From NCBI RefSeq assembly GCF_030994125.1, contig NZ_CP099918.1, positions 496,001 to 560,000 of the forward strand: a stretch of 64,000 bases of DNA. Reading direction: 5' to 3'. Shown in pieces: positions 18,737 to 28,300 of the stretch (positions are counted from its first letter, which is position 1; each line of letters opens with the position of its first letter). This DNA comes from Pseudoalteromonas xiamenensis (GTDB lineage Bacteria; Pseudomonadota; Gammaproteobacteria; Enterobacterales; Alteromonadaceae). Below the pieces are notes generated by a model. The model was given only the letters and a program-made list of their open reading frames with translations, had not been told where the DNA came from and made no database searches. Position numbers and translations under genes: made by a program.

Positions 18737-20263
18737 TTAGTGCAATGTGACTTTTACGTCTATCCATGCATTAGGAGAATCAGGTGTACCACCAACTTGG
18801 GTCGGTGTGATGGTGAACCCACCCCAATGGTCAGTGTAACTTTTTCCTAGCACTAATTCAGAATCGGTCTGATCATCACCCCACCAACCTGGTGTTTTTG
18901 AACCAGGTGTCATGTCTAAAAGGTACGAAGTCGTTTTCCAGAAGCGACTGTCTTGTTCATTTTCGAAATACCCTTCTAGATTAATCAACACGCCATTTTT
19001 TGTGCCTGTATAACGTTTATGTGATGTACGATACTCAAGCCAATAAGTGTATTGCCCATTACCAGATTTCAGTTTTAATCCTATGGGCGATTTTGCAACA
19101 CGCCCCTGATCAAATGCATAAATTCGGTAGGTTCCAGATGAATTAATCGTAGGTACTTCACTGTCGTTCAACCAATTAAAGTAACTTTTATACAATAAGT
19201 TATAGGCCTCTAACGAATGAGCGCCCATGCCCATCATACTGTAAACGTTACCGTAATTGAGACTTTCTTTATCGTAATCGCCAACGCCAATCACCTTACC
19301 GGGACCAGCTTCAAGGGCTTTAGCATGACGAAGACCTAGTGCATGGCCTAATTCATGCGCAACAACGCCGGCTGTGTGGTGGTACAACGAAATACTCGGA
19401 GGAGCAGCGCTTGAGTTGAAATTACCGACTTGCGGTGCAACCATCATAACCACCGTACCATCGCCAGGGTTGTCTGGGTTTGTCCCCATCTCACTCACTT
19501 TTGCCTTCCAAACTTTAGTCCAACCATGAAAATCGTTATCAAAAGTACTTTTAGGCTGGTTAATCCGAATAATTGGCGCACTAATATCGTAGCCAACCGA
19601 AAACTTGCCATACGACTGTTCGTCATAATATTTGACGACATCGTCTAGTGCTTGTGCCATATCGGGCCACAACAAACGCGTATCAGAAAACTCAAATCGA
19701 AATACCTTGATTTTCGCGTAGTTATATTTATAGCCATCATTGCCTTTCGACGGCGGAGGAGGTGGAGTGGTTGTCGATGAACGACAACTTGTTGCCCCCA
19801 AATCCACCACTAAACTAGCATTGGTTGAACTACCCGTCACGGCAATATAGCTCCAATACTTGCTTGGATTTGTTAAAATGATGCATTCTTGATTGCCGAC
19901 ACGAGTCGACGATGGATCGGCCCCCGTGGTTGACGGCCAATGACCGTTCTGTGCGTATAAACTCAGGTCACCAGTGCCATGAGCCGTACTTATCGCCAGA
20001 CTTGAGTATTTATCTGAATTAGCGATGCTGTAATAGCGGACCGAACTGTTAGCCATACAAATGCTATCACCACTTGCCAGATTTTGACCCGAAAAAGGCC
20101 CCTCTTGCTTGCACGTATCTGCCAATTCAAGCTGCGTAGCCAACGTGCTATGCTCTGCTTCAAAGACGGATATCTTTTCAACATCATCAATCGCTTGGCT
20201 TGAAGGCAGATAGGAAATGGCCAGCAAGGACAATATATTTCCTATTCTATTTACTGTTCTCAT
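18737..20263 (-). CDS. Secreted metzincin metalloprotease with PPC-like domain
   Basis: A 508-aa protein with a signal peptide (about 1-24). Residues about 60-155 resemble a bacterial pre-peptidase C-terminal (PPC) domain, here at the N-terminal side. A Pro-rich linker follows near 167-172. The catalytic domain has the metzincin zinc motif HELGHALGLRH at about 303-313 and a Met-turn in YSMMGMG near 341, as in gametolysin-like (M11) peptidases. The C-terminal part (YTYWLEYRTSHKRY and downstream) forms a beta-rich region common in these enzymes. AAGGAAAC precedes the ATG at 20263. The protein should be exported and zinc-dependent. It diverges from the winged-helix regulator gene at 20507, which might control it as well as the gene on the other side. 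Confidence 0.88.
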   Translation of the reverse strand: MRTVNRIGNILSLLAISYLPSSQAIDDVEKISVFEAEHSTLATQLELADTCKQEGPFSGQNLASGDSICMANSSVRYYSIANSDKYSSLAISTAHGTGDLSLYAQNGHWPSTTGADPSSTRVGNQECIILTNPSKYWSYIAVTGSSTNASLVVDLGATSCRSSTTTPPPPPSKGNDGYKYNYAKIKVFRFEFSDTRLLWPDMAQALDDVVKYYDEQSYGKFSVGYDISAPIIRINQPKSTFDNDFHGWTKVWKAKVSEMGTNPDNPGDGTVVMMVAPQVGNFNSSAAPPSISLYHHTAGVVAHELGHALGLRHAKALEAGPGKVIGVGDYDKESLNYGNVYSMMGMGAHSLEAYNLLYKSYFNWLNDSEVPTINSSGTYRIYAFDQGRVAKSPIGLKLKSGNGQYTYWLEYRTSHKRYTGTKNGVLINLEGYFENEQDSRFWKTTSYLLDMTPGSKTPGWWGDDQTDSELVLGKSYTDHWGGFTITPTQVGGTPDSPNAWIDVKVTLH

Positions 20264-20506
20264 TATGAGTTTCCTTTACATGTGTGAATTAGACTCGCTC
20301 AAAAAAAGAGCAGTAAATTTATAGCCTCAAAATATACATTATACAATATTTTATATACACAAATTTTACAAACGTAGGAGTTTTAGGAACTTATCGTTTA
20401 AGCCAAGAAATAGAGTCGGTGAATAACAACGACTCGAAGTGTCAGTGTTGTATTCTTCGCGTTTACTTACACTTTAATCGTTGCATATCTCTCAATCCTC
20501 GTTAAC
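20264..20506. promoter_or_regulatory. Divergent promoter region of the metzincin and winged-helix regulator genes
   Basis: This is 243 bp of very A/T-rich DNA (about 20310-20380) suited to promoters in both directions. A 6-bp inverted repeat GAGTCG (20413-20418) / CGACTC (20430-20435), separated by 11 bp, could be an operator. No binding protein can be assigned from sequence. Confidence 0.4.
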
Positions 20507-22603
20507 ATGTTTCTCCAAACAACAACAAAAATGAAATCCATGGAAGTCATTCAAGTTGGGGAATATAAGTTCGACGCACTAAATTCTTGTCTATCAAAAG
20601 ATGAACAAGTTATCCCGCTCGATCCCCGATTGCTTACTTTATTGACATTTTTTGTCGAAAACCCCAATCGTATTATCACGCGAGATGAGCTGCAGCTTGC
20701 GATTTGGCAAAACGTCATTGTGACGGACAATGCCATTAACAAGCTGGTTGCGAATTTGCGAAAACTATTTTGTGACGATGCGAAAAATCCTCAGTACGTT
20801 AAAACGATCCCTAAGCAAGGTTACGTGTTTATCGCACAGATAAGTGCTATCGAACCGAAGATAGAGACGCCTGAACCCATACCGAAAAGAACAGAAGTTA
20901 CTAATCAGGTGCAGCTTGTTTCGTCACGTACTCATACCCCATACTTTGTCGCTTTTTTCACTGTGATGATATTGGTGCTTGGCTATATTGCTTTGTATTC
21001 CTCTTCTGCTTCCGTGTTTGGCGATAGTGCAGCGCTTTCTCGCTTTTATGGTGGAAAAGGCTCCCCTATCGTGACGCAAGATGGTGAGACATTATTGTTT
21101 TTAAATCATCGCCAACAAGGTACCGGACTTTGGCAAACTGCGGTCAACGCAGGAAATGCAACATTGCCCAAAGAAATTAAAGGTCTGCCTAGTTTTGGCG
21201 AACTGTTGTTTGCAGACTCCAGTAAACTCATGTATCGCGTTAAAGCGCCAGAGTGCGGTTGGTATGTCAGCGACTTGAATTTAAATGCAAGTACGGTCAG
21301 TGCTGATTCAACGTTGTTGACCTCTTGCAACACGCTAAAAATTCATTGGTCTTTGTACCTGCCTACACAAAACAGACTCTTTGCATTAGGTCACGATAAA
21401 CACCACGAACATCGCAATACGCTGTTTAGCGCGACGGTAGGTGAATCACTTCAAGCGCTGAACATCGAACTGAGCGACAAATGGAGGATGGTCAGCCTAG
21501 ATACCTATCAAGACGCGAATAAACTGCTCATAACCACGATTTCAATTGATGGCAAAACCGCTGTGTTTGAATATCAAATCGACCAGTCGATACTGACGCC
21601 AGTTGTTGAACTCGACTTTTTTAGTCATCACGTTATTTGGGATCAGGCGCGCGAAGGTCTTGTTTATACAACTCCGGCACCTGATAGCAAATTGGTGAGA
21701 ATGGACTTAACCAGTCGCGAGCAAACGTTACTGTCCTCCAGCAGTGAAAGGCTTTGCTGTACAATTGCACGTCATCCAAATGGGGTTGATTACATTTACT
21801 TAAGCAGTGATAAAAACATCGATGTGAAGTGGTTGAAAACAAACTATTGGCTAGATAACAGCAGTGTCATCGATTCCAATCCTGCGCTTGCGCACACAAA
21901 AGAAGGTCACTATTTCTTATCGAATCGGGCCGGACTCACCCAACTGTACTTTCAATCACCAAATTCGCCCGCAGCGCTGGTGCCGTTGCTAGATGATTAC
22001 TACATGATTGAAAAAATGGCGTTATCCAATAACGACGAATTCATTTTGTTGTCTGAAAGTCATCGGCTTTTACTGAGCAATTTAAACGAACGTAACTCTT
22101 TGCAATCAATCTTCTTAGATGGTTACATCGACCACATTCAATGGTTAACGAATACGTTGTTTTCAGTTTCTATGACCTATCAAAATCAGCGATATGTTGA
22201 GGTTTATAATTCTAACCTCCAACGAATTGCCCGCCTCGAAGCACCATGGCGTCAGGTATTAGCCGATCCAGCAAATGATAACTGGTATTATTTTGTAGAT
22301 AGTAAGAGGGATTTATATCGTATGCCGACAGATCGTATTTTTACGACACCATCGGTTGATACTGGTGAATACGTTGGTAATTTACCCATGTACTCAAAAC
22401 TGAAAGTGGACAACAATATTTTGTATTTAGTGTCTGAATTCGGTGAAACACTTAGTCGCTACAACGTCAATGGAGATATCTTCCAGCCACTTTCGGAAGA
22501 GCCTCTAAATGCCTATCTCGGTTTTGATGTAAAAGAGGACACGGTTATTTTCGCAGGGAAAGAAACCTTCCGAAGCCAAATCTATCGAACCATCGCGAGG
22601 TAA
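20507..22603 (+). CDS. Membrane-bound winged-helix regulator with TolB-like propeller (ToxR/CadC type)
   Basis: A 698-aa one-component regulator. Residues about 15-110 are an OmpR/PhoB-class winged helix (LDPRLLTLLTFFVENPNRII, DNAINKLVANLRK, KTIPKQGYVF). A single membrane helix lies at about 143-165 (PYFVAFFTVMILVLGYIALY), and the periplasmic part is a repetitive beta-propeller-like domain. ToxR/CadC-type proteins sense periplasmic signals and bind DNA from the membrane. Internal ATGs at 20531 and 20540 are possible starts; none has a clear ribosome site. The gene converges with the outer-membrane protein gene at 22663, whose promoter region holds a repeat array suited to a winged-helix protein. 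Confidence 0.88.
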   Translation: MFLQTTTKMKSMEVIQVGEYKFDALNSCLSKDEQVIPLDPRLLTLLTFFVENPNRIITRDELQLAIWQNVIVTDNAINKLVANLRKLFCDDAKNPQYVKTIPKQGYVFIAQISAIEPKIETPEPIPKRTEVTNQVQLVSSRTHTPYFVAFFTVMILVLGYIALYSSSASVFGDSAALSRFYGGKGSPIVTQDGETLLFLNHRQQGTGLWQTAVNAGNATLPKEIKGLPSFGELLFADSSKLMYRVKAPECGWYVSDLNLNASTVSADSTLLTSCNTLKIHWSLYLPTQNRLFALGHDKHHEHRNTLFSATVGESLQALNIELSDKWRMVSLDTYQDANKLLITTISIDGKTAVFEYQIDQSILTPVVELDFFSHHVIWDQAREGLVYTTPAPDSKLVRMDLTSREQTLLSSSSERLCCTIARHPNGVDYIYLSSDKNIDVKWLKTNYWLDNSSVIDSNPALAHTKEGHYFLSNRAGLTQLYFQSPNSPAALVPLLDDYYMIEKMALSNNDEFILLSESHRLLLSNLNERNSLQSIFLDGYIDHIQWLTNTLFSVSMTYQNQRYVEVYNSNLQRIARLEAPWRQVLADPANDNWYYFVDSKRDLYRMPTDRIFTTPSVDTGEYVGNLPMYSKLKVDNNILYLVSEFGETLSRYNVNGDIFQPLSEEPLNAYLGFDVKEDTVIFAGKETFRSQIYRTIAR

Positions 22604-22615
22604 TGTTTTGTCCTT

Positions 22616-22642
22616 GGGGATAGACTTTATGTGTCTATCCCC
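22616..22642. terminator. Hairpin between convergent genes
   Basis: A perfect 10-bp stem (GGGGATAGAC / GTCTATCCCC) with a 7-nt loop lies between the stops of the regulator (22603) and the leftward gene (22663). It lacks a strong T tract on either side but is well placed to serve both genes. Confidence 0.6.
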
Positions 22643-22662
22643 ATTGCCATTAAACAGTCCGG

Positions 22663-24858
22663 TTACCAGCGAAAAATATAGTTGAGTTTAAGGGCAGTTT
22701 CATCTGCTGTTTTCACACGCTCGTGCCATCCGTCTTCCATATCATAACCTTGGCTCAATGTAAGCTGATAGAGTTCGTCTGGTTTACTTTGGTAGCGCAG
22801 TCGCGTAAAGACGGACAAGGTATCGGATTGAGTATTGTGTTGCAGTAAGGTGTTCCATGACCAATCACTGTCAAAGGCAACATCCATTTTGAAGCGTGTA
22901 CCAAACATATTTTCGCGTTGTGATTCTCGTTGGTAATAGTAGTTTTGTCTGCTCAATTCAAAACTGAAATGCTTGTTAGGTTTATAGTTTAAGGTAAACT
23001 CAAGATGTTTCATGTCACTGTCGTAAAACTCACCTCGACTCACTCGAACGTTACCGTAAATCGGCTTACTCGAATCGCTTCGGAAATAGGCGTACCAGCG
23101 AGAGAATTTAAATTCATCATTATTGAATGTAATATTGCGGCCCATTTTAAATGGCGTTTTCAAGTTTTCTTTTCGCGTTTCGTGCTGTATGTAGAAAAAG
23201 GATGAATCCTTGAATTCCACTTGAAACGGTCTTAGTCGATACTCTTGGCTTAGGCGTTCGTTGTTCGTGTCGTCTGTCTGCCAATAAAAGACATTGGTTT
23301 GAAAGTAGTTAATATGATCTGCAAGCCAGCCGTCCGTTGGTCGGTAACGTAAGTGATTCACAAACTCATAGTATTGAACACCTTTACGGTTCACAAAACC
23401 AAGTGCTGGATCGAAATCATCACCAACGTAACGATACTTCGCGCGAAAATAAACAGCATCATTGGGTAAGTAAAGCTGTATACCGTAGGCCTTTGTATCC
23501 TCGTCTTCATGTTGCTTTTCGGTTTCTTGATACCATCCATAGCCTTCGATACGTTGCTCATTGAATATACTGTTTTCATAACGATAATCGACACCCCAAA
23601 GACCTGAATTATCGCGGTTGTCCGCACTGCCCTGTGTCGTTATAAGGCCAACTTGATGATGATCGGCTACCTGCTGGCTGACTCGGGCTACGCTCAACTG
23701 TGTGGTTTCGTCTTTGTCGCCATCACGTTGCTGATTTACTGATAAGACACCTACTCGCGTGTCACCAATTTGCCCTGTAAGTTTGGTGCCCCAGTTGATA
23801 TCTAAAATTCCATCCGATTTACCCTGACCAATTCGACGCGAGTAAAAGGCCATGGCATTAGGATACCCATCATTGATCCCTCCAAAATTAAACACCTGAC
23901 TGTCTTGCAGGAAAAAATCGCGTTTTTCGTCAAAATACTGGGCAAATCTCGACATGTTCATGTCGACTTCATCCACTTCCGTACCAGAAAAATCCGTGTT
24001 TACGGTCACAACCCCAGTTAGGCTGGGCGTTATTTTATAAAAAGCATCCAGCGAAGGGACCCATTCGCTCTCATCATCATTTGACTTGTACGCAAGCCCT
24101 GGTCGAAGCTCTACCCCAATGCCTTGTTCTAGCCCTTGTAAGCCAGAAATAGGCGCAACTTGACCTGCTGTCCAACCATTTGCCTCGCCGTCATTTAAGT
24201 TCCAGTAAACTTGTTGGTAAGGCGAAGAGAGTTTATGCCGAAGTTGAATCCCCCACGTTTCGATGTTTTTTTCAAATGAAATTGATTGCATAGGAATGGC
24301 CATTTCAACTCGCCAACCGTCATCAAAAACCGCCGTTTTGGCGTACCACAGCGTTGACCATTGTCCTATGTAATCGGTTCCATCAACTAATCCGTCTTCT
24401 TTCACACCCGAAGGACTCACATGAAATAAATAGGCGTCCCGCTTATCGTAATTTGTGTCTAACGTAATACCGAAATAATCTTCGTTCCACAGATCACTGC
24501 CTTGCGTCAGTACTCGGTCCGTGATCGTGTTTTGTGGCTGATGAATTTCAGCCGCAACATAGAGAAAGTTTTCGTCATAACTCAAGTATGCCGTAACGGG
24601 GTAGGTTGGCTTATCGCCCAATGAGGGTCTAAACACGACAAAGTCCGTAATTTGAACAGCGTCCTGCCATTCATTCTCCGAGAATTGTCCGTCAATGACT
24701 GGGGCGACGCGCGCCTTTTTTAGGTTCAAATTCGCACGTGAAAATGCGTAGCCCGTTGCAGCATTGCCTTTTAGTTCATTTTTAAATTGCACCGATTCAG
24801 CCGCTAATGAGTAGCCAGAAAGTATCGCTATACTGAGCAAAGAAAGTTGTTTTTTCAT
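22663..24858 (-). CDS. Outer-membrane protein with CBM9/DOMON-like and DUF5916 regions
   Basis: I choose the ATG at 24858 (731 aa), which follows GGGAAG and starts a standard signal peptide (MKKQLSLLSIAILSGYSLAA); an ATG six codons earlier has a poorer site. Residues about 40-220 form a carbohydrate-binding-module-9-like fold (APVIDGQFSENEWQDA, YLSYDENFLYVAAEI, DYFGITLDTNYDKRDAYLF). The remainder is the DUF5916 region: alternating amphipathic strands ending in LKLNYIFRW with a terminal aromatic, as expected of an outer-membrane beta-barrel. Proteins of this type are widespread in marine Alteromonadales and Bacteroidota; their role is undefined, though the CBM9-like part suggests sugar or glycan contact. 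It is probably controlled by the neighbouring ToxR-type regulator through the repeats at 24909-24972. Confidence 0.82.
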   Translation of the reverse strand: MKKQLSLLSIAILSGYSLAAESVQFKNELKGNAATGYAFSRANLNLKKARVAPVIDGQFSENEWQDAVQITDFVVFRPSLGDKPTYPVTAYLSYDENFLYVAAEIHQPQNTITDRVLTQGSDLWNEDYFGITLDTNYDKRDAYLFHVSPSGVKEDGLVDGTDYIGQWSTLWYAKTAVFDDGWRVEMAIPMQSISFEKNIETWGIQLRHKLSSPYQQVYWNLNDGEANGWTAGQVAPISGLQGLEQGIGVELRPGLAYKSNDDESEWVPSLDAFYKITPSLTGVVTVNTDFSGTEVDEVDMNMSRFAQYFDEKRDFFLQDSQVFNFGGINDGYPNAMAFYSRRIGQGKSDGILDINWGTKLTGQIGDTRVGVLSVNQQRDGDKDETTQLSVARVSQQVADHHQVGLITTQGSADNRDNSGLWGVDYRYENSIFNEQRIEGYGWYQETEKQHEDEDTKAYGIQLYLPNDAVYFRAKYRYVGDDFDPALGFVNRKGVQYYEFVNHLRYRPTDGWLADHINYFQTNVFYWQTDDTNNERLSQEYRLRPFQVEFKDSSFFYIQHETRKENLKTPFKMGRNITFNNDEFKFSRWYAYFRSDSSKPIYGNVRVSRGEFYDSDMKHLEFTLNYKPNKHFSFELSRQNYYYQRESQRENMFGTRFKMDVAFDSDWSWNTLLQHNTQSDTLSVFTRLRYQSKPDELYQLTLSQGYDMEDGWHERVKTADETALKLNYIFRW

Positions 24859-24908
24859 GTTCGCTTCCCGTTTCAATCCAGACTTGATTGTGGATATGCG
24901 ACGCCCAA

Positions 24909-24972
24909 AAGAGGTGATAAGACCGGGAAAAAGGTGACAAAAAGGTGATTTTGAATGACAGAAAGGTGATTA
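24909..24972 (-). promoter_or_regulatory. Phased direct-repeat operator upstream of the DUF5916 gene
   Basis: Four copies of GGTGA on the plus strand start at 24913, 24933, 24944 and 24965, with a degenerate copy AATGACA at 24954. Spacings are 20, 11, 10 and 11 bp, which puts all copies on the same face of the helix. Tandem repeats of about 10-11 bp are the usual site of OmpR/PhoB-class winged-helix proteins. The array ends about 50 bp before the start codon at 24858. The adjacent winged-helix regulator is the natural candidate to bind it; a Pho-box-like reading (CTGTCAT on the minus strand) is the alternative. Confidence 0.6.
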
Positions 24973-25264
24973 GTCCTTTGATTTATATAAAAATACACCG
25001 TTAACTTAAAAAATCACGTTGAAAAGAGGCCTCTCTAATCGTACTGATTGCTTTATCTGATCATTCACTGTTCATGATCTTGGTTAGCTTCCTTGTAGGC
25101 GATATGACTCGACACACTTTCTACAGCTTATTTTGAGCGGCGACTAAATACGCACGAAATTCAAATAACCTCCGATTACTACGAACTACGTGTTAAATAA
25201 TCGACACATAGTTGAATAAATTAAACGAGATCAACAGCTCACTTAGCACGTTCGTTCAGAAAAC
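24973..25264. other. Intergenic region between the DUF5916 gene and the first giant gene
   Basis: About 290 bp of A/T-rich DNA beyond the repeat array. I see no open frame, hairpin or repeat that I can interpret. Confidence 0.4.
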
Positions 25265-25269
25265 ATAAA

Positions 25270-25294
25270 AAAAGAGCGGCTAGGCCGCTCTTTT
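25270..25294 (-). terminator. Terminator of the first giant gene
   Basis: Stem AAAAGAGCGGC / GCCGCTCTTTT with loop TAG. Read on the minus strand it ends in a run of T (CTCTTTTTTT), the classic intrinsic terminator. A smaller hairpin (ATTCCA / TGGAAT, 25299-25314) lies between it and the stop codon. The same arrangement follows the second giant gene at 34061. Confidence 0.88.
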
Positions 25295-25321
25295 GGGGAT
25301 TCCATTTATGGAATGTCGTAA

Positions 25322-28300
25322 TTATCGTTTTGTGCGTCTAAAGCCCAACAGGCCGAACAGACCAAACAACCACATGCCCAACGAACCTCCCGAGCGTTTG
25401 TCCGTCGGTTGAGGCTCAGGATCTGGCGTCACCACACTCGTTGACGTGGCTTTCACCGTCAGTGTCACTTCTTGCGTTACCGTATCAAAGCCGTCACTGA
25501 CGCTCACCGCTAGTCGGACTTGTTCATCCGCATTCACCATTGGCGCACTTACGATTACCGTATCGCCACTTGCGTTGCTCAATGTGACTGCAACCCCATC
25601 CAGCTGGCGCCATTGGTACGTCAGCGCATGACCATCGGCATCCGTGGCACTCGCCGCAAGGCTCACCGTCTTGCCTGACTCCACACTGACGTTGCTCGTC
25701 ACACTCACGCTTGGCAATTGGTTTACCAACAGCAGGTCAACCGTGACATCCTTCGCACTCTCGGCGATGCCATCACTGACTGTCACGCTGAACGTCAGTT
25801 GCGCGTTCGTCGTAATGTCTGGCGCCATAAAGCTCGCCACCGCCATGTTAGCTTGCTCGAGTTGCACCGGTGTGCCCGACGTTTGTTGCCACACATAGAT
25901 TAGGCTGTCGCCATCCGCATCAGTACTGTTCGATGCATCGAGAACTACCTGCGTCTGCTCGTTCGCCGTGATGTTCGTGCTGACAACCGATACGTCTGGT
26001 GCGTTGTTTGCACGTTGAACCGCCATCATACCTGGGTCCGCAACCGCCCCGTTTACTTGTCCGTCGTTGTCATACTCACCGCCGTCCACTATCACCAACT
26101 GCATACAAGTGTCGCCTGCGTTAAGGCCCCTGCGGTAAGCACTGTTGCCTGCCGCCGGACAGTTGCCGTCTGCATCTCTCGGTGCTGACAGTAACTGATT
26201 TGCGCCATCGTCGATAAACTCAAACCAGCCGCGCGCCGGGCTGAACTTACGGTACGTCGCACCGCTCGGAATGCTCTGTCCTGCTGGCAATGGCATCACC
26301 ACCGGTAAGCTACCGCCGGCTTGGAGGCCCGTTACTTGGAAGTCCACTAAGTAACCCACCCCCTGATGACCATTGTCTCGAGCACTTTCACCCAGTAATG
26401 TCACCAGTTCGTCTGGCGTTAAGCCCGCATCCGAAGAGGTTGCACCTTGTTGTTGAACCGTGTCACCTAGACGCATCGTCAGACCCGCAGGCACCTGTAG
26501 CGTATCGCCATTACTGGACAGAGGGAGACGTGCCGTGTCTGCATCCGCATCCAGATAGTCCGGGATACCATCGCCATCGCTGTCACCGAACCCTTCAACC
26601 GCATCGACAATGCCATCGCCGTCGCTGTCTGTCGTATCCGACAACACCGGCGCCGCTTCAAGCACACGGAAGCTTACGCTCGCCGTTGTACCCAGTGCTG
26701 GCGTGGTATTGGTTTCCGTCGCCGTTACGTCGATACGATAAAGACCTGCCGCCATGCTCGTTGGGTCCAGTGTCACGCTGGTGCCCGTACCAAGACTGCC
26801 CAGTACTGTACTGCTGTAGCTGATACTGTGGCTGTCGTTGGTGTTAACGTCGCTGACCGATGCATTGACGGTCACTGCACCACCCGCTGGGTCAATCTGC
26901 GATACTGACTTACCGCCCTGTGCTACGTTCAGTGTCAAGGTTGGTGCCTTGTTGCCCGTGACCACATTGATGTTTGCTGCCGTGTCGCCGCCAAGCGCCG
27001 CCACATCCGCTCCTGTCAAGCTCACGCCTATCACATCACCCGTTGTCAGTGTCGCTGGCACCGCAACCGTAATCGTCGCTTGCGTGCCGCTTTCAATCTT
27101 CACGCTCTCCGCCGTTGTCGCACCCTTAATGGTTACCGCGTAGTTCACCGTCACAGGGTAGCTCGGCGCCGCGCCGCTCAGCTGCACCGCAATGCTCGCT
27201 GTACTGCCACTTTCCGCTATCTGGTCAATCCCAACGCTCACCTGCGGCAGGATGTTAACCGTCATCGTCTTCTCGCTGCGGTTACCACTCGTATCCGTCG
27301 CACTTACCACCACGGCATGCGTGCCAGCGCGTAGTTGGCTACCCCCTTCAATAACCACCGTAACGTTACCGTCTACCAAGTCGGTCGCACTCAAGCTCAG
27401 GTCATTGCGGATGTCCGTCAAAACGCCACGGGCTTGGAGATTAAGGTCAACGGCCCCGACAATCACTGGTGCCGTGGTATCAATCACACGCACCAACTGT
27501 GTCGCGCTGGCGCTGTTACCAGCCGCGTCCACCGCAGTCCATGTCACCACGGTTTCACCCAGTGGATATGGTCCTTTATTATCCGCAACCAGCTCAAACT
27601 TTCCGCTGTTATCCGTAACGACTGGCGTCGCAAGTGAAACCGGCGTCAGCGCCGCCGTTGCTTCCACTTCCACCGCGGCAAGCGCACCACCAAACACAGG
27701 GGCTTCGCTGTCTACTGCCAACGTCACGGTCACTGTCGATGTCGCCGTGCCCGTATTGCCCGCGTTATCGCGTGCAGTAAAGGTCACCGTAGTCGCACCG
27801 ATTGGGAACACCGCTGGCGCATCATGGCTCACCGTAAGCGCTCCGTCTACCGCATCTACCGCCGTTGCCGCCGCTAAGAAGGCGCTGATAGCCACATCCG
27901 ATGCAGGTAAGCCGCTGCTCGTTTGTGCAACCACAGTCACACCTACTGGGGCATTAACCACTGGGGCCGTCGTGTCAGGCGGCGTGTTATCCACCACCGT
28001 CACGGTACGACTTGCAGTACCTTGGTTACCCGCCGCATCGCGCACGGAGTAATTCACGGTATAAACGCCCACCGTCGAACTGTTAACTGTTCCTGTCACC
28101 GTCACGTTTGCCGTCACATCACCATCCACGTTATCCACCGCATTGAAGCCTGGCTCAACGAAACGCTCGCCAAGAGGCAACTCTTGCGATGTACCATTGG
28201 TCAGGGTAATAACCGGTGCGCTGCGGTCAACAACTGTCACCGTTGCGCTGGCTGTTGCAACATTGCCTGCCGTGTCAGTCGCGCTAAAGGTCACGGTTGT

